NCBI RefSeq assembly: GCF_036194065.1
Contig: NZ_CP108095.1
Location: 4,154,001 to 4,218,000, forward strand
Length of the DNA stretch: 64,000 nucleotides
DNA from: Streptomyces sp. NBC_00239
GTDB taxonomy: Bacteria > Actinomycetota > Actinomycetes > Streptomycetales > Streptomycetaceae
Direction of reading: 5' to 3'
The notes beneath the pieces are model-generated. The model saw only the letters and a program-made list of their open reading frames with translations, ran no database searches and was not told where the DNA came from. Positions 36,081-43,828 of the stretch are shown here, piece by piece (position 1 is the first letter of the stretch; each line of letters begins with the position of its first letter). Both the position numbers and the translations under genes were made by a program.

Positions 36081-36715
36081 GCGACGGCCTTGCCCACCAC
36101 TGGCGCGAGGCCCGCCGACCGCGCCACGGCACCCGCGTCACCGCAGCGCACCAGCCAGTTCGCGAGCATCCGGTGACCCCACTCGGTGAGCACCGACTCC
36201 GGGTGGAACTGCACGCCCTCGACATCGTGCTCGCGGTGCCGCAGCCCCATGATGATCCCGTCCTCGGTCCGCGCGGTGACCTCCAGCGCGTCCGGCAGGG
36301 TCTGCGGCTCGGCGGCCAGCGAGTGGTACCGGGTCGCGGTGAACGGCGACGGCAGCCCGGCGAACACGCCCAGCCCCTCGTGCACCACCGGCGACGTCTT
36401 GCCGTGCAGCAGCTCCGGAGCCCGCCCGACCACGCCGCCGTACGCCACCGCCATCGACTGCATGCCCAGGCACACGCCGAACACCGGCACCCCGGTGTCC
36501 GCGCAGTGCCGGACCATGTCCACGCACACCCCGGCCTCCTCGGGCGTGCCCGGCCCCGGGGACAGCAGCACCCCGTCGAAGCCGTCCTGCGCGTGCGCGA
36601 GCGCCACCTCGTCGTTGCGCAGCACCTCGCACTCGGCGCCGAGCTGGTACAGGTACTGGACCAGGTTGAAAACAAAGCTGTCGTAGTTGTCCACGACCAG
36701 AATGCGCGCGCTCAC
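36077..36715 (-). CDS. pabA: Aminodeoxychorismate/anthranilate synthase glutamine amidotransferase
   Basis: The 212-residue class I glutamine amidotransferase supplies ammonia to PabB or TrpE. Motifs are VVDNYDSFVFNLVQYL at the start, LLSPGPGTPEE, the nucleophile Cys82 in GVCLGMQ, and the His/Glu pair in VQFHPESVL. By position it matches the conserved pabA between sortase genes near crgA in Streptomyces. The start is a GTG overlapping the stop of the 58-residue membrane protein by four bases. Confidence 0.93.
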   Translation of the reverse strand: MSARILVVDNYDSFVFNLVQYLYQLGAECEVLRNDEVALAHAQDGFDGVLLSPGPGTPEEAGVCVDMVRHCADTGVPVFGVCLGMQSMAVAYGGVVGRAPELLHGKTSPVVHEGLGVFAGLPSPFTATRYHSLAAEPQTLPDALEVTARTEDGIIMGLRHREHDVEGVQFHPESVLTEWGHRMLANWLVRCGDAGAVARSAGLAPVVGKAVA

Positions 36716-36888
36716 CGGGTGGCTCCCGATCCCTCGTCGACGGTCACATCATTGAACGGAAGCAGCGGCTCGGCCCACGGGAAGACGTACTGGAACAGCA
36801 CGAACACCACGGCCAGGACCAGTACGAGGGAGATCAGCGCGCGAATCCACGCGTTGCCCGGCAGGTGCCGCCAGATCCAGCCGTACAT
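36712..36888 (-). CDS. Small membrane protein (58 residues)
   Basis: The product MYGWIWRHLPGNAWIRAL continues into one hydrophobic helix (ISLVLVLAVVFVLFQYVFPW, about 19-38) and a short acidic tail. A GGAAGGG site precedes the ATG at 36888, and the end overlaps pabA by four bases, so it is a real gene of this operon. Tail-anchored or single-pass topology is likely. No function is known to me. Confidence 0.85.
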   Translation of the reverse strand: MYGWIWRHLPGNAWIRALISLVLVLAVVFVLFQYVFPWAEPLLPFNDVTVDEGSGATR

Positions 36889-36920
36889 GCCGTCCCTTCC
36901 GTTCCGTATCGGGCAACAGA

Positions 36921-37739
36921 CTACGGGCTGGCCTGCCCCGCGGGCCGGGTCTGCGAAAGTTCCGCCCACACGATGAGACGGTGGCTGTGCCCCCACTCGG
37001 GATCGCACGTCGTCAGCGTCAGGTACCGGCCCGGCCCGCCGAAGCCGGACTTCGCCGGAACCGGGTCGATCACCGCCACGTCGGAGGGCACCGTCCGCAC
37101 CGGACCCCTGCGCACGGTGTACGTGTACGTGGCCGCCGCGTCCTTCACGATCACCGCGTCCCCGGGACGCAGCCGCGGGAAGTCCTTGAACGGGTCGCCG
37201 TACGTGCGCCGGTGGCCGGCCACCGCGAAATTGCCGACGCCACCGGGCTGCGCGGTCCCCGGATAGTGGCCCAGCCCCTTCTTCAGCACCCCGGTCGCGG
37301 TGCCCTCCAGCACCGGCTTGCGCCAGCCGGAACCGAAGCGCGGCACGTACAGCACCGCGAACGCCCGCCCCGCCGGCCGCGCGGCAACCGCAGCAGCCCC
37401 GGCAGCGCCCCCCGGCGCCCGCTCGGGCGCCTCTCCGGCCGCCGGGGCGCCCCGCTGCCCCCGGCCCGCCGCCGCGGCCTCCTGCGCCCACCGGTCGCGC
37501 AGCCCCGCGAGCTCCCCGTCCATGGCCCGGTCGGCCTTCACACCCGTCCAGAACAGCACGTACACGACAAAGAGGAGGATGACGGTCCCGGCGGTCAGGC
37601 ACAGCTCGCTGAAGCCGCGCACGGCCAGGCGCAGCACCGCCGCCGGCTCGGGACGCGAGCGCGGCCGCAGGCGCGGGCGCCGGCCCGGACGGGAGCGCGG
37701 GCGCGGCAGCTCAGGAAGAGATCTCCACTGGCTTCGCAT
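36921..37739 (-). CDS. Class E sortase with long basic N-terminus
   Basis: The 272-residue third sortase begins with a Pro/Arg-rich cytoplasmic tail (about 33 residues), a membrane anchor (LTAGTVILLFVVYVLFW) and an Ala/Gly/Pro linker before the catalytic domain. The catalytic His is in VAGHRRTYGDPF, and Cys/Arg in TLTTCDPEWGHSHR, where Asp-Pro-Glu-Trp replaces the Thr-Pro-x-x of its two neighbours. Its first codons overlap the DUF881 gene by 29 bases, implying coupling. The altered active-site loop hints at a different substrate. Confidence 0.88.
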   Translation of the reverse strand: MRSQWRSLPELPRPRSRPGRRPRLRPRSRPEPAAVLRLAVRGFSELCLTAGTVILLFVVYVLFWTGVKADRAMDGELAGLRDRWAQEAAAAGRGQRGAPAAGEAPERAPGGAAGAAAVAARPAGRAFAVLYVPRFGSGWRKPVLEGTATGVLKKGLGHYPGTAQPGGVGNFAVAGHRRTYGDPFKDFPRLRPGDAVIVKDAAATYTYTVRRGPVRTVPSDVAVIDPVPAKSGFGGPGRYLTLTTCDPEWGHSHRLIVWAELSQTRPAGQASP

Positions 37740-38466
37740 GGTGGAGGTCCACTGTGCCCGAGTAGCCGTCGAGAGTCAGCCGCTTGTGGTCGTCCACTTT
37801 CCAGCCCAGCCCGTACGCGTTCACGTACAGCTGGTAGTTCTGGATCGCGGGCGAGTCGGCCAGGGCCTGCTTGAGGTCGCCGGTGTCGCCGACCGCCGTC
37901 ACCTTGTACGGCGGGGAGTAGACGCGGCCCTGCAGGATCAGGGTGTTGCCGACGCAGCGCACCGCGCTGGTGGAGATCAGCCGCTGGTCCATGACGCGGA
38001 TGCCGCGGGCGCCGCCCTGCCACAGCGCGTTCACGACGGCCTGCAGGTCCTGCTGGTGGATGACCAGGTCGTTGGGCTGCGGTTCGGGCACGTTGGGGAT
38101 GCGGGCCTTGGCACCGGGCGGGGCGTCGTTGAGGGTGACGGTGACGGCGGAGCCGGTGATCGGGGCGGTGCCGGCGGCGTTCTCCAGGGCCTTCAGCCGG
38201 GCGTCCTCGGCGAGGGTGCTGCCGTTGTCGCGTTGGGCGAGGGCGTCGACCTCGCGGCGGACGGCGCCGGTGCTGTCCTCCAGACCGGCGTTCTTCTGGC
38301 TGCGCTCGTGGATCAGGTCCGACAGCTTGAGGAGCGAATCGTCCGTGCGGATGTTCGTACCCTTGGAGGTGTTGAAGCTCGTCACGAAGATGAGCCCGGC
38401 AAGGGCGAACACGGCGAGGGTCAGGAGCCGGACCGGCCTCCGGTGGGAGTGGTCGGAATTGCTCAA
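37711..38466 (-). CDS. DUF881 family protein (membrane-anchored)
   Basis: The 251-residue protein has a membrane anchor (LLTLAVFALAGLIFVTSF), a predicted coiled-coil stretch and a DUF881 domain (ITGSAVTVTLNDAPPG, PNDLVIHQQDLQAVVNALW, AVRCVGNTLILQGRVYSPPYKV). Family members are linked to division or envelope work in Gram-positives and sit by crgA. I chose a TTG start at 38466 because an AGGAGAAGG site precedes it; translation could begin upstream at 38571 but would overlap crgA. Confidence 0.82.
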   Translation of the reverse strand: MSNSDHSHRRPVRLLTLAVFALAGLIFVTSFNTSKGTNIRTDDSLLKLSDLIHERSQKNAGLEDSTGAVRREVDALAQRDNGSTLAEDARLKALENAAGTAPITGSAVTVTLNDAPPGAKARIPNVPEPQPNDLVIHQQDLQAVVNALWQGGARGIRVMDQRLISTSAVRCVGNTLILQGRVYSPPYKVTAVGDTGDLKQALADSPAIQNYQLYVNAYGLGWKVDDHKRLTLDGYSGTVDLHHAKPVEISS

Positions 38467-38558
38467 CGTACCCTTCTCCTTCAACGCCTCAAGACCCACT
38501 ACGCTAACGGACGCCCGGGGGAGGCAGAGTCCCCAGCGCATCGACAGGAGAGACCCTC

Positions 38559-38816
38559 GTGCCGAAGTCACGTATCCGCAAGAAGACCGACTACACGCCG
38601 CCGCCGGCCGCGAAGCAGGCCCAGACGATCAAGCTGACGAACCGCAGCTGGGTCGCCCCGGTGATGCTGGCGCTCTTCCTGATCGGTCTCGCCTGGATCG
38701 TGATGTTCTACGTCACCGACACGCGGCTGCCGATCGAGTCCCTCGGCAACTGGAACATCGTGGTCGGGTTCGGCTTCATCGCCGGAGGCTTCGGCGTATC
38801 CACCCAGTGGAAGTAA
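38559..38816 (+). CDS. crgA: Cell-division inhibitor CrgA
   Basis: The 85-residue membrane protein coordinates septation in aerial hyphae by controlling FtsZ and the divisome. It has a basic N-terminus ([15 protein letters not shown]) and two membrane helices ([21 protein letters not shown] and [16 protein letters not shown]). The GTG start follows AGGAGAG. It is divergent from the DUF881 gene. A DnaA-box cluster and a large hairpin follow its stop. Confidence 0.95.
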   Translation: MPKSRIRKKTDYTPPPAAKQAQTIKLTNRSWVAPVMLALFLIGLAWIVMFYVTDTRLPIESLGNWNIVVGFGFIAGGFGVSTQWK

Positions 38817-38831
38817 GTCAAGCTCTCCGTA

Positions 38832-38994
38832 GTGTTATCCACAGTGTTATCCACAGCTGAGGAAAAGACAGAAGATCTGTGGATAACTTGGACCCAGGTT
38901 GACGCCGGTGTGATTGATACCGGCATCTACCTGGGTCCTTGTCGTTCCCGGCGTCCCCACGTCGTGCACAAGATCCACCACGGACTGTGGACAA
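38832..38994. promoter_or_regulatory. Cluster of four DnaA boxes between crgA and rhomboid gene
   Basis: Two direct 12-bp copies of GTGTTATCCACA (38832-38855) each contain TTATCCACA; the complement TGTGGATAA follows at 38878-38886 and TGTGGACAA (complement of TTGTCCACA) at 38986-38994. Four boxes in 163 bases of a 186-bp intergenic region is far beyond chance. The region is not AT-rich, so an origin is unlikely; DnaA titration or regulation is possible. Confidence 0.7.
38890..38938. terminator. Shared hairpin terminator of crgA and the rhomboid gene
   Basis: Outer arms GGACCCAGGT/ACCTGGGTCC and inner arms GCCGGT/ACCGGC form a two-part stem with a 9-base loop. It lies between convergent genes. 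Confidence 0.75.
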
Positions 38995-39002
38995 CTTGCC
39001 GC

Positions 39003-39863
39003 TCAGGTGAGCGCGACGGTCCTCAGGAGGACGGTCGCGACGACGGCCGCGAGGACCAGTGCGCAGCTTCCCCATTGCCACAGGGCGCGGTGTTCGCGGG
39101 GGGCGTGGACCATGCCGAAGCCGATGACGGCGCCGCCGATGAGGCCGCCGATGTGGGCCTGCCAGGAGATGCCGCCCCAGCCGAAGGTGAGGACGAGGTT
39201 GAGGACGAGCAGCGCGATCATGGGGCGCATGTCGTAGCGCAGCCGGCGCATGAGGACGGCGGTGGCGCCGAAGAGGCCGAAGATCGCGCCGGAGGCGCCG
39301 AGGGTGAGCTGCTGGGGTGCTTCGAGCCAGTAGACGAGGGCGCTGCCGGCGAGTCCGGAGCCGAGGTAGAGCGCCAGGAAGCGGGAGCGGCCCAGGGCGG
39401 CTTCGAGCGGGGGGCCGAGGAACCACAGGCTGAGCATGTTGAAGCCGATGTGGACGATTTCCTCGTGGAGGAACATCGAGGTCAGCAGGCGGTACCACTG
39501 GCCTTCGGCGACGCCTTCCCAGCCGTTGGCGGGGTCGAAGTAGCGGCCGACGAGGCCGAGCCGGACCATGAATTCGTCGCCGTAGACGCGTACGCCGAGG
39601 AAGACGGCCAGGTTGAGGCCGATGAGCAGTTTGGTGATGAGGCTGGGGTCGGTGGCGACGGGGCCGCCGGCGACGGTGCGGGGTTCGGTGGCGGTGGGGG
39701 GGTGGCCGGTGCCGGAGCCGGTGCGGACGCAGTCGGGGCATTGGAAGCCGACGGAGGCGTCGATCATGCACTCGGGGCAGATCGGCCGGTCGCAGCGGGT
39801 GCAGTGGATGCCGGTGTGGCGGTCGGGGTGCCGGTAGCAGCCGGGGAGGCGGTCGGTGTCCAT
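39003..39863 (-). CDS. Rhomboid intramembrane serine protease with N-terminal zinc finger
   Basis: The 286-residue protein starts with a B-box-like zinc finger (CYRHPDRHTGIHCTRCDRPICPECM, with paired Cys/His ligands in the first 55 residues), then six or seven membrane helices of the rhomboid domain. Active-site serine is in LGASGAIFGLFG near residue 193; the catalytic histidine is in QAHIGGLIGG. It would cleave membrane proteins within their helices; substrates are unknown. It may be in an operon with the cyclophilin, 14 bases upstream. Confidence 0.9.
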   Translation of the reverse strand: MDTDRLPGCYRHPDRHTGIHCTRCDRPICPECMIDASVGFQCPDCVRTGSGTGHPPTATEPRTVAGGPVATDPSLITKLLIGLNLAVFLGVRVYGDEFMVRLGLVGRYFDPANGWEGVAEGQWYRLLTSMFLHEEIVHIGFNMLSLWFLGPPLEAALGRSRFLALYLGSGLAGSALVYWLEAPQQLTLGASGAIFGLFGATAVLMRRLRYDMRPMIALLVLNLVLTFGWGGISWQAHIGGLIGGAVIGFGMVHAPREHRALWQWGSCALVLAAVVATVLLRTVALT

Positions 39864-39877
39864 GGGCGCCGCGGGGG

Positions 39878-40405
39878 TCAGCGCTTCTCGATGGCGACCG
39901 TCTGGAGGACCACGTCTTCCAGGGGGCGCTCGGTGCGCGGGTTGGTGGGGGTGGCGGCGATGGCGCTGACGACGGCCTGGGAGGCCTTGTCGGTGATCTG
40001 GCCGAAGATGGTGTGGCGGCGGGTGAGCCAGGCGGTGGGGGCGACGGTGATGAAGAACTGGGAGCCGTTGGTGCCGGGTCCGGCGTTGGCCATGGCGAGC
40101 AGGTAGGGCTTGGTGAAGGCGAGGTCGGGGTGGAACTCGTCGGGGAACTGGTAGCCGGGGCCGCCGGTGCCGTTGCTGAGGGGGTCGCCGCCCTGGATCA
40201 TGAAGCCGCTGATGACGCGGTGGAAGAGGGTGCCGTCGTAGAGGCGGTCGGTGGACTTGGCGCCGGTTTCGGGGTTGGTCCATTCGCGTGCGCCGGTGGC
40301 GAGTTCCACGAAGTTGCGGACGGTCTTGGGTGCGTGGTTGGGCAGCAGTTCGATCTCGATGTCGCCTTGGTTGGTCTTGAGGGTGGCGTAAAGCTTCTCG
40401 GCCAC
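39878..40405 (-). CDS. Cyclophilin-type peptidyl-prolyl cis-trans isomerase
   Basis: The 175-residue enzyme is a single cyclophilin domain, probably cytosolic as it lacks a signal peptide. It contains [20 protein letters not shown] with the catalytic arginine, [15 protein letters not shown], and HTIFGQI. The start is a GTG at 40405 behind GGGAAGG; the family begins [16 protein letters not shown]. It probably shares an operon with the rhomboid gene. Confidence 0.93.
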   Translation of the reverse strand: MAEKLYATLKTNQGDIEIELLPNHAPKTVRNFVELATGAREWTNPETGAKSTDRLYDGTLFHRVISGFMIQGGDPLSNGTGGPGYQFPDEFHPDLAFTKPYLLAMANAGPGTNGSQFFITVAPTAWLTRRHTIFGQITDKASQAVVSAIAATPTNPRTERPLEDVVLQTVAIEKR

Positions 40406-40596
40406 GAATCTGCCTTCCCTAGTCCTCGCTGAGGTCCTCGCTGACGTCGCTCGATCCTCGCATGGACGCACCTGGGACACGCAGACACGCGGACACCCGG
40501 ATGCCTGCCCTCGCATGCCGGAAGGCGTTATGGCAGGCATGATCCGTCAAAGGGTGGAAAGGTGAACTGTGTCCGCCACCGAGGAGGAGTGATCAC

Positions 40597-41295
40597 GTGA
40601 CCCGCACGGAAGGCGTGCTCGCCGCTGCCAGCACGGCGAAGGAGAGCGTCCGGCACGCAGCGGAGGCGGTGGCGCCGTACGCGGAGACTGCCAGAGACGC
40701 GGCGGCGCATTATGCGCACGAGGCGAATGCGAGGCTCGCCCCGAAGGTGTCGGGGGCGGCCCAGGAGGCGGCGCGGCAGGCCCGTGTCCAGTACGGGGCG
40801 CATGTGGCGCCGCGGCTGGTGCAGGCCCGTGATGCGTTGCCGGCGCAGGTGGACGACACCGCGGTACGGATGGTGCGTGGTACGCGCAGTGCGTGCCGGC
40901 ACGCGGCTGATTATGTGCAGCCGCGGTTCGAGAGTGCGGTGGCCGCTGCGCAGCCGGTGGCCGAGGAGGCTGCCGCCCGGTCTTCGGCGGCGTTGGTGGC
41001 GCTGCGCGGTCAGGTGGCGGCGAAGGAGATTCAGCGGCTGGTCGGCAGGCAGGAGCGGCGGGCTCGTACGCGCCGGGTCTTGAAGGGTGTGGCGCTGGTC
41101 GGGTTGTTGACGGCCGGGGCGTTCGCGGCGTGGAGGTGGTGGGACCGGCAGTCGAATCCGGATTGGCTGGTGGAGCCGCCGGCGGCGACGGAGGTGGCGG
41201 ATCGGCCGCCGCTTGCTGCGGTGGACGGGAGCGGGCCGGAGCGGGCCCTGGACGACGCGGATGCGGAGGCGGGGCGCGAGCAGGACGACCGCTGA
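40597..41295 (+). CDS. DUF5324 family protein
   Basis: The 232-residue protein is rich in Ala/Arg with heptad-like helices over residues 1-150 (APKVSGAAQEAARQAR, AAARSSAALVALRGQ), then one membrane helix (VALVGLLTAGAFAAWRWW) and an acidic tail. It matches the DUF5324 family conserved by crgA and cyclophilin in Streptomyces. The GTG start follows GAGGAGGAG. Function unknown; the coiled-coil plus anchor suggests a structural role. Confidence 0.8.
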   Translation: MTRTEGVLAAASTAKESVRHAAEAVAPYAETARDAAAHYAHEANARLAPKVSGAAQEAARQARVQYGAHVAPRLVQARDALPAQVDDTAVRMVRGTRSACRHAADYVQPRFESAVAAAQPVAEEAAARSSAALVALRGQVAAKEIQRLVGRQERRARTRRVLKGVALVGLLTAGAFAAWRWWDRQSNPDWLVEPPAATEVADRPPLAAVDGSGPERALDDADAEAGREQDDR

Positions 41296-41331
41296 GGCGG
41301 TAGGCGATTCGAGACATGGCGGACCCTTGGA

Positions 41332-41360
41332 GGGCCCGGATCCCGGTGGGGTCCGGGCCC
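41332..41360 (+). terminator. Hairpin between DUF5324 gene and proS
   Basis: Arms GGGCCCGGA and TCCGGGCCC enclose an 11-base loop, and TTCGGG follows. It ends the DUF5324 transcript or attenuates proS. No T-box specifier or antiterminator is evident. Confidence 0.65.
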
Positions 41361-41453
41361 TTCGGGTGCCGTCGTTTCGCCCGGAATCTGCATTGCGCCC
41401 GGGGTGTTCCGGGGGCTTTCATGGCGGTCGGCACCCTTCTCGCGGGAGTGAGC

Positions 41454-43196
41454 ATGTTCCAGGTCCAGCGCATGTCCCGGTTGATGGTGAAGACGCTGCG
41501 GGAGGATCCGGCGGATGCGGAGACGCTGAGCCACCGGCTGTTGGTGCGGGCGGGGTACGTACGGCGGAATTCGGCCGGGGTGTGGAGCTGGCTGCCGTTG
41601 GGGCGGCGGGTGCTGGAGAACGTGTCGCGGGTGGTGCGCGAGGAGATGGACGCGATCGGCGGCCAGGAGGTGCTGTTGCCGGCGCTGCTGGCGAAGGAGC
41701 CGTACGAGGCGTCCGGGCGGTGGTCGGAGTACGGGGACCTGTTGTTCCGGCTGCGGGACCGCAAGGGTGCGGAGTACCTGCTGGGTCCGACGCACGAGGA
41801 GGTCTTCACGCTGCTGGTGAAGGACCAGTGCACGTCGTACAAGGATCTGCCGGTGATCTTGTACCAGATCCAGACGAAGTACCGGGACGAGGCGCGGCCG
41901 CGGTCGGGGGTGCTGCGGGGCCGGGAGTTCCAGATGAAGGATTCGTACTCCTTCGACGTGACGGACGAGGGGCTGGCGGAGGCGTACGCGCTGCACCGGG
42001 CGGCGTACGAGCGGATCTTCACGCGGCTGGGGCTGGATTTCCGGATCTGTGCGGCGGTGTCGGGGGCGATGGGCGGTTCGGCGTCGGAGGAGTTCCTGGC
42101 GCCGGCGGCGGCGGGGGAGGACACGTTCGCGGGTTGTCCGGGGTGCGGGTACGCGGCGAACACGGAGGCGGTGACGTTTCCGCTGGTGCCGGTGGCGGGT
42201 GAGGTGCCGGCGCTGGAGGAGGTGGCGACGCCGGCGACTCCGACGATCGGGGCGCTGGCCGCGTCTTTGGGGGTGCCGGCGTCGGCGACGTTGAAGAACC
42301 TGCTGGTGAAGGTGGACGGGGAGATCACCGCGGTGGGGGTGCCGGGGGACCGCGAGGTGGATCTGGGGAAGCTGGCGGAGCAGTTGGCGCCGGCGGTGGT
42401 CGCGTTGGTGACGGAGGAGGATTTCGCGCTCCGGCCGGATCTGGTGCGCGGTTACGTGGGGCCGCAGGGGCTGGGGAAGGTGCCTTACCTGGCGGATCCG
42501 CGGGTGGCTCCGGGTACGGCGTGGATCACCGGGGCGAACCGGGTGGACACGCATGCGCGGAACGTGGTGTGCGGGCGGGACTTCGTGGTGGACCGGTACC
42601 TGGACGTGGTGGTGGTCGAGGCGGGGGATCCGTGTCCGGCGTGCGGGGGTGCGCTGGTGTTGGACCGGGCGATCGAGGTGGGTCACATCTTCCAGTTGGG
42701 GAGGAAGTACGCGGACACGTTCCGGCTGGATGTGCTGGGCCGGGACGGGAAGCCGGTGCGGGTGACGATGGGTTCGTACGGGATCGGGGTGTCGCGGCTG
42801 GTGGCGGCGCTGGCCGAGCAGTCGGCGGACGAGCGCGGGCTGTGCTGGCCGGCGGCGGTGGCGCCGGCGGACGTGCATGTGGTGGCGGCGGGCAAGGCGG
42901 TGCAGACGGAGCTGGCGCTGGAGGTGGCGGGGTCGCTGGCGGGTCGGGGGCTGCGGGTGCTGGTGGACGAGCGGGCGGGGGTGTCGCCGGGGGTGAAGTT
43001 CGCGGACGCGGAGCTGATCGGGGTGCCGTGGATCGTGGTGGCCGGGCGGCGGGCGGGGGAGGGGGTGGTGGAGCTGAAGGACCGGCGTACGGGTGCGCGG
43101 GAGGAGCTGCCGGTGGTGGACGCGGTGGCCCGGCTGGCTCCGGGCGGGCCGGCGGTCCCGGCGGCCGGGGCGTCCGGGGGCGGGTTCGCGGGCTGA
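41454..43196 (+). CDS. proS: Prolyl-tRNA synthetase, bacterial type with editing domain
   Basis: The 580-residue class II synthetase charges tRNA-Pro. Motif 1 includes [19 protein letters not shown], motif 2 covers [19 protein letters not shown], the INS editing domain lies at about 225-385 ([16 protein letters not shown]), and motif 3 is [12 protein letters not shown]. An HGTP anticodon-binding domain ends it. I chose the ATG at 41454 by homology ([11 protein letters not shown]) and a GGGAG site. Codons here use more G-ending third positions than the cytosine-rich genes around it, giving a different texture. It may be the housekeeping gene or a second, possibly resistant, copy beside the biosynthetic island. 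Confidence 0.92.
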   Translation: MFQVQRMSRLMVKTLREDPADAETLSHRLLVRAGYVRRNSAGVWSWLPLGRRVLENVSRVVREEMDAIGGQEVLLPALLAKEPYEASGRWSEYGDLLFRLRDRKGAEYLLGPTHEEVFTLLVKDQCTSYKDLPVILYQIQTKYRDEARPRSGVLRGREFQMKDSYSFDVTDEGLAEAYALHRAAYERIFTRLGLDFRICAAVSGAMGGSASEEFLAPAAAGEDTFAGCPGCGYAANTEAVTFPLVPVAGEVPALEEVATPATPTIGALAASLGVPASATLKNLLVKVDGEITAVGVPGDREVDLGKLAEQLAPAVVALVTEEDFALRPDLVRGYVGPQGLGKVPYLADPRVAPGTAWITGANRVDTHARNVVCGRDFVVDRYLDVVVVEAGDPCPACGGALVLDRAIEVGHIFQLGRKYADTFRLDVLGRDGKPVRVTMGSYGIGVSRLVAALAEQSADERGLCWPAAVAPADVHVVAAGKAVQTELALEVAGSLAGRGLRVLVDERAGVSPGVKFADAELIGVPWIVVAGRRAGEGVVELKDRRTGAREELPVVDAVARLAPGGPAVPAAGASGGGFAG

Positions 43197-43281
43197 TCGG
43201 CTCGGGGCGGACCCGTGGGCCGGGGGCGGGCTCGCGGGCTGATCGGCTTCCGCCGGAAAAGCGGCGGTGAAAAGGCTTCAC

Positions 43282-43322
43282 AGGTGGGTTCTTCCTGGCA
43301 CACTGCCGGAAAGAACCCACCT
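43282..43322 (+). terminator. Terminator after proS
   Basis: A 12-bp stem (AGGTGGGTTCTT and complement) with a 17-base loop is followed by TTTTCTTTCT: a canonical intrinsic terminator, unusual in its T-tract for this genome. Confidence 0.9.
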
Positions 43323-43592
43323 TTTCTTTCTGTCCGGCATCCGGACGGCGACTGTGAAAACAATGCGGACCCCCGGATTTCGGGGCGCTTTTATACTTCT
43401 GTCCGCATTGCGCGGTTCATTCACCCGGCAAAATGCGCATCTCCACAATGCGACACATGACCGCGGCACCGTCCGTCCGGTCGGCGTCCGATGATGGAGG
43501 AGTCGCGAAGAGCGGTTCTCCGCACTCGCGGACGTACCGCATCGCCGTACCGCATCGCCGTTATCCGCACCGCCATTGAAGTGGGATCAGCA
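43323..43592. promoter_or_regulatory. AT-richer upstream region of the secreted-peptide gene
   Basis: This stretch between the proS terminator and the peptide gene has markedly lower G+C than its surroundings. It contains inverted arms AATGCGGAC (43362-43370) and GTCCGCATT (43401-43409) around an inner CCCCG/CGGGG stem, an AT-rich TTTTATACTT box, and a 13-bp tandem repeat GTACCGCATCGCC at 43534-43559. It is a likely regulated promoter region, perhaps for the LuxR-type protein at 45836. Confidence 0.5.
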
Positions 43593-43745
43593 ATGAAGCG
43601 AATCGTTGTCACGCTCATGTCCGCTATGACCCTTACCGGGGCGTTTGCCGGGCTCCTTGGTGCTGGAATCGTGGGTTCCGTGGACACCTCGGGCGCCTCG
43701 GCGGCTCACTCGGCCACGGGGAAGAAGGACCTCGGCTGGGGCTGA
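43593..43745 (+). CDS. Secreted 50-residue peptide, start of the biosynthetic island
   Basis: The 50-residue product MKRIVVTLMSAMTLTG... has a basic N-terminus, a hydrophobic core (about 4-28) and a small-residue stretch GASAA (34-38) that looks like a signal peptidase site. That would release a short mature peptide ending GKKDLGWG. A GTGGGA site precedes the ATG. It ends 83 bases before serA on the same strand. Three roles are possible: an extracellular signalling peptide, a precursor modified by the enzymes of the island, or a simple secreted factor. I do not recognise the family. The small size is offset by a good signal peptide, the ribosome-binding site and its position. Confidence 0.65.
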   Translation: MKRIVVTLMSAMTLTGAFAGLLGAGIVGSVDTSGASAAHSATGKKDLGWG

Positions 43746-43828
43746 CAACAATTTTTCGTGAATTTCTCACGGAATCCCGTCGCCCGGCCGATCCACCGCT
43801 CCGATTCCGACCCAGGAGTACGCACAGG

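Noticed and set aside
38832..38994. Origin of replication
   Set aside because: Only four boxes, no AT-rich unwinding region, and dnaA/dnaN are not adjacent.
41296..41453. T-box or other riboswitch leading proS
   Set aside because: The region is short and contains a simple hairpin; no specifier loop or T-box consensus could be found.
43593..43745. Lanthipeptide or lasso peptide precursor
   Set aside because: No cognate dehydratase, cyclase, leader peptidase or asparagine-synthetase-like gene; the N-terminus looks like a Sec signal, not a RiPP leader.
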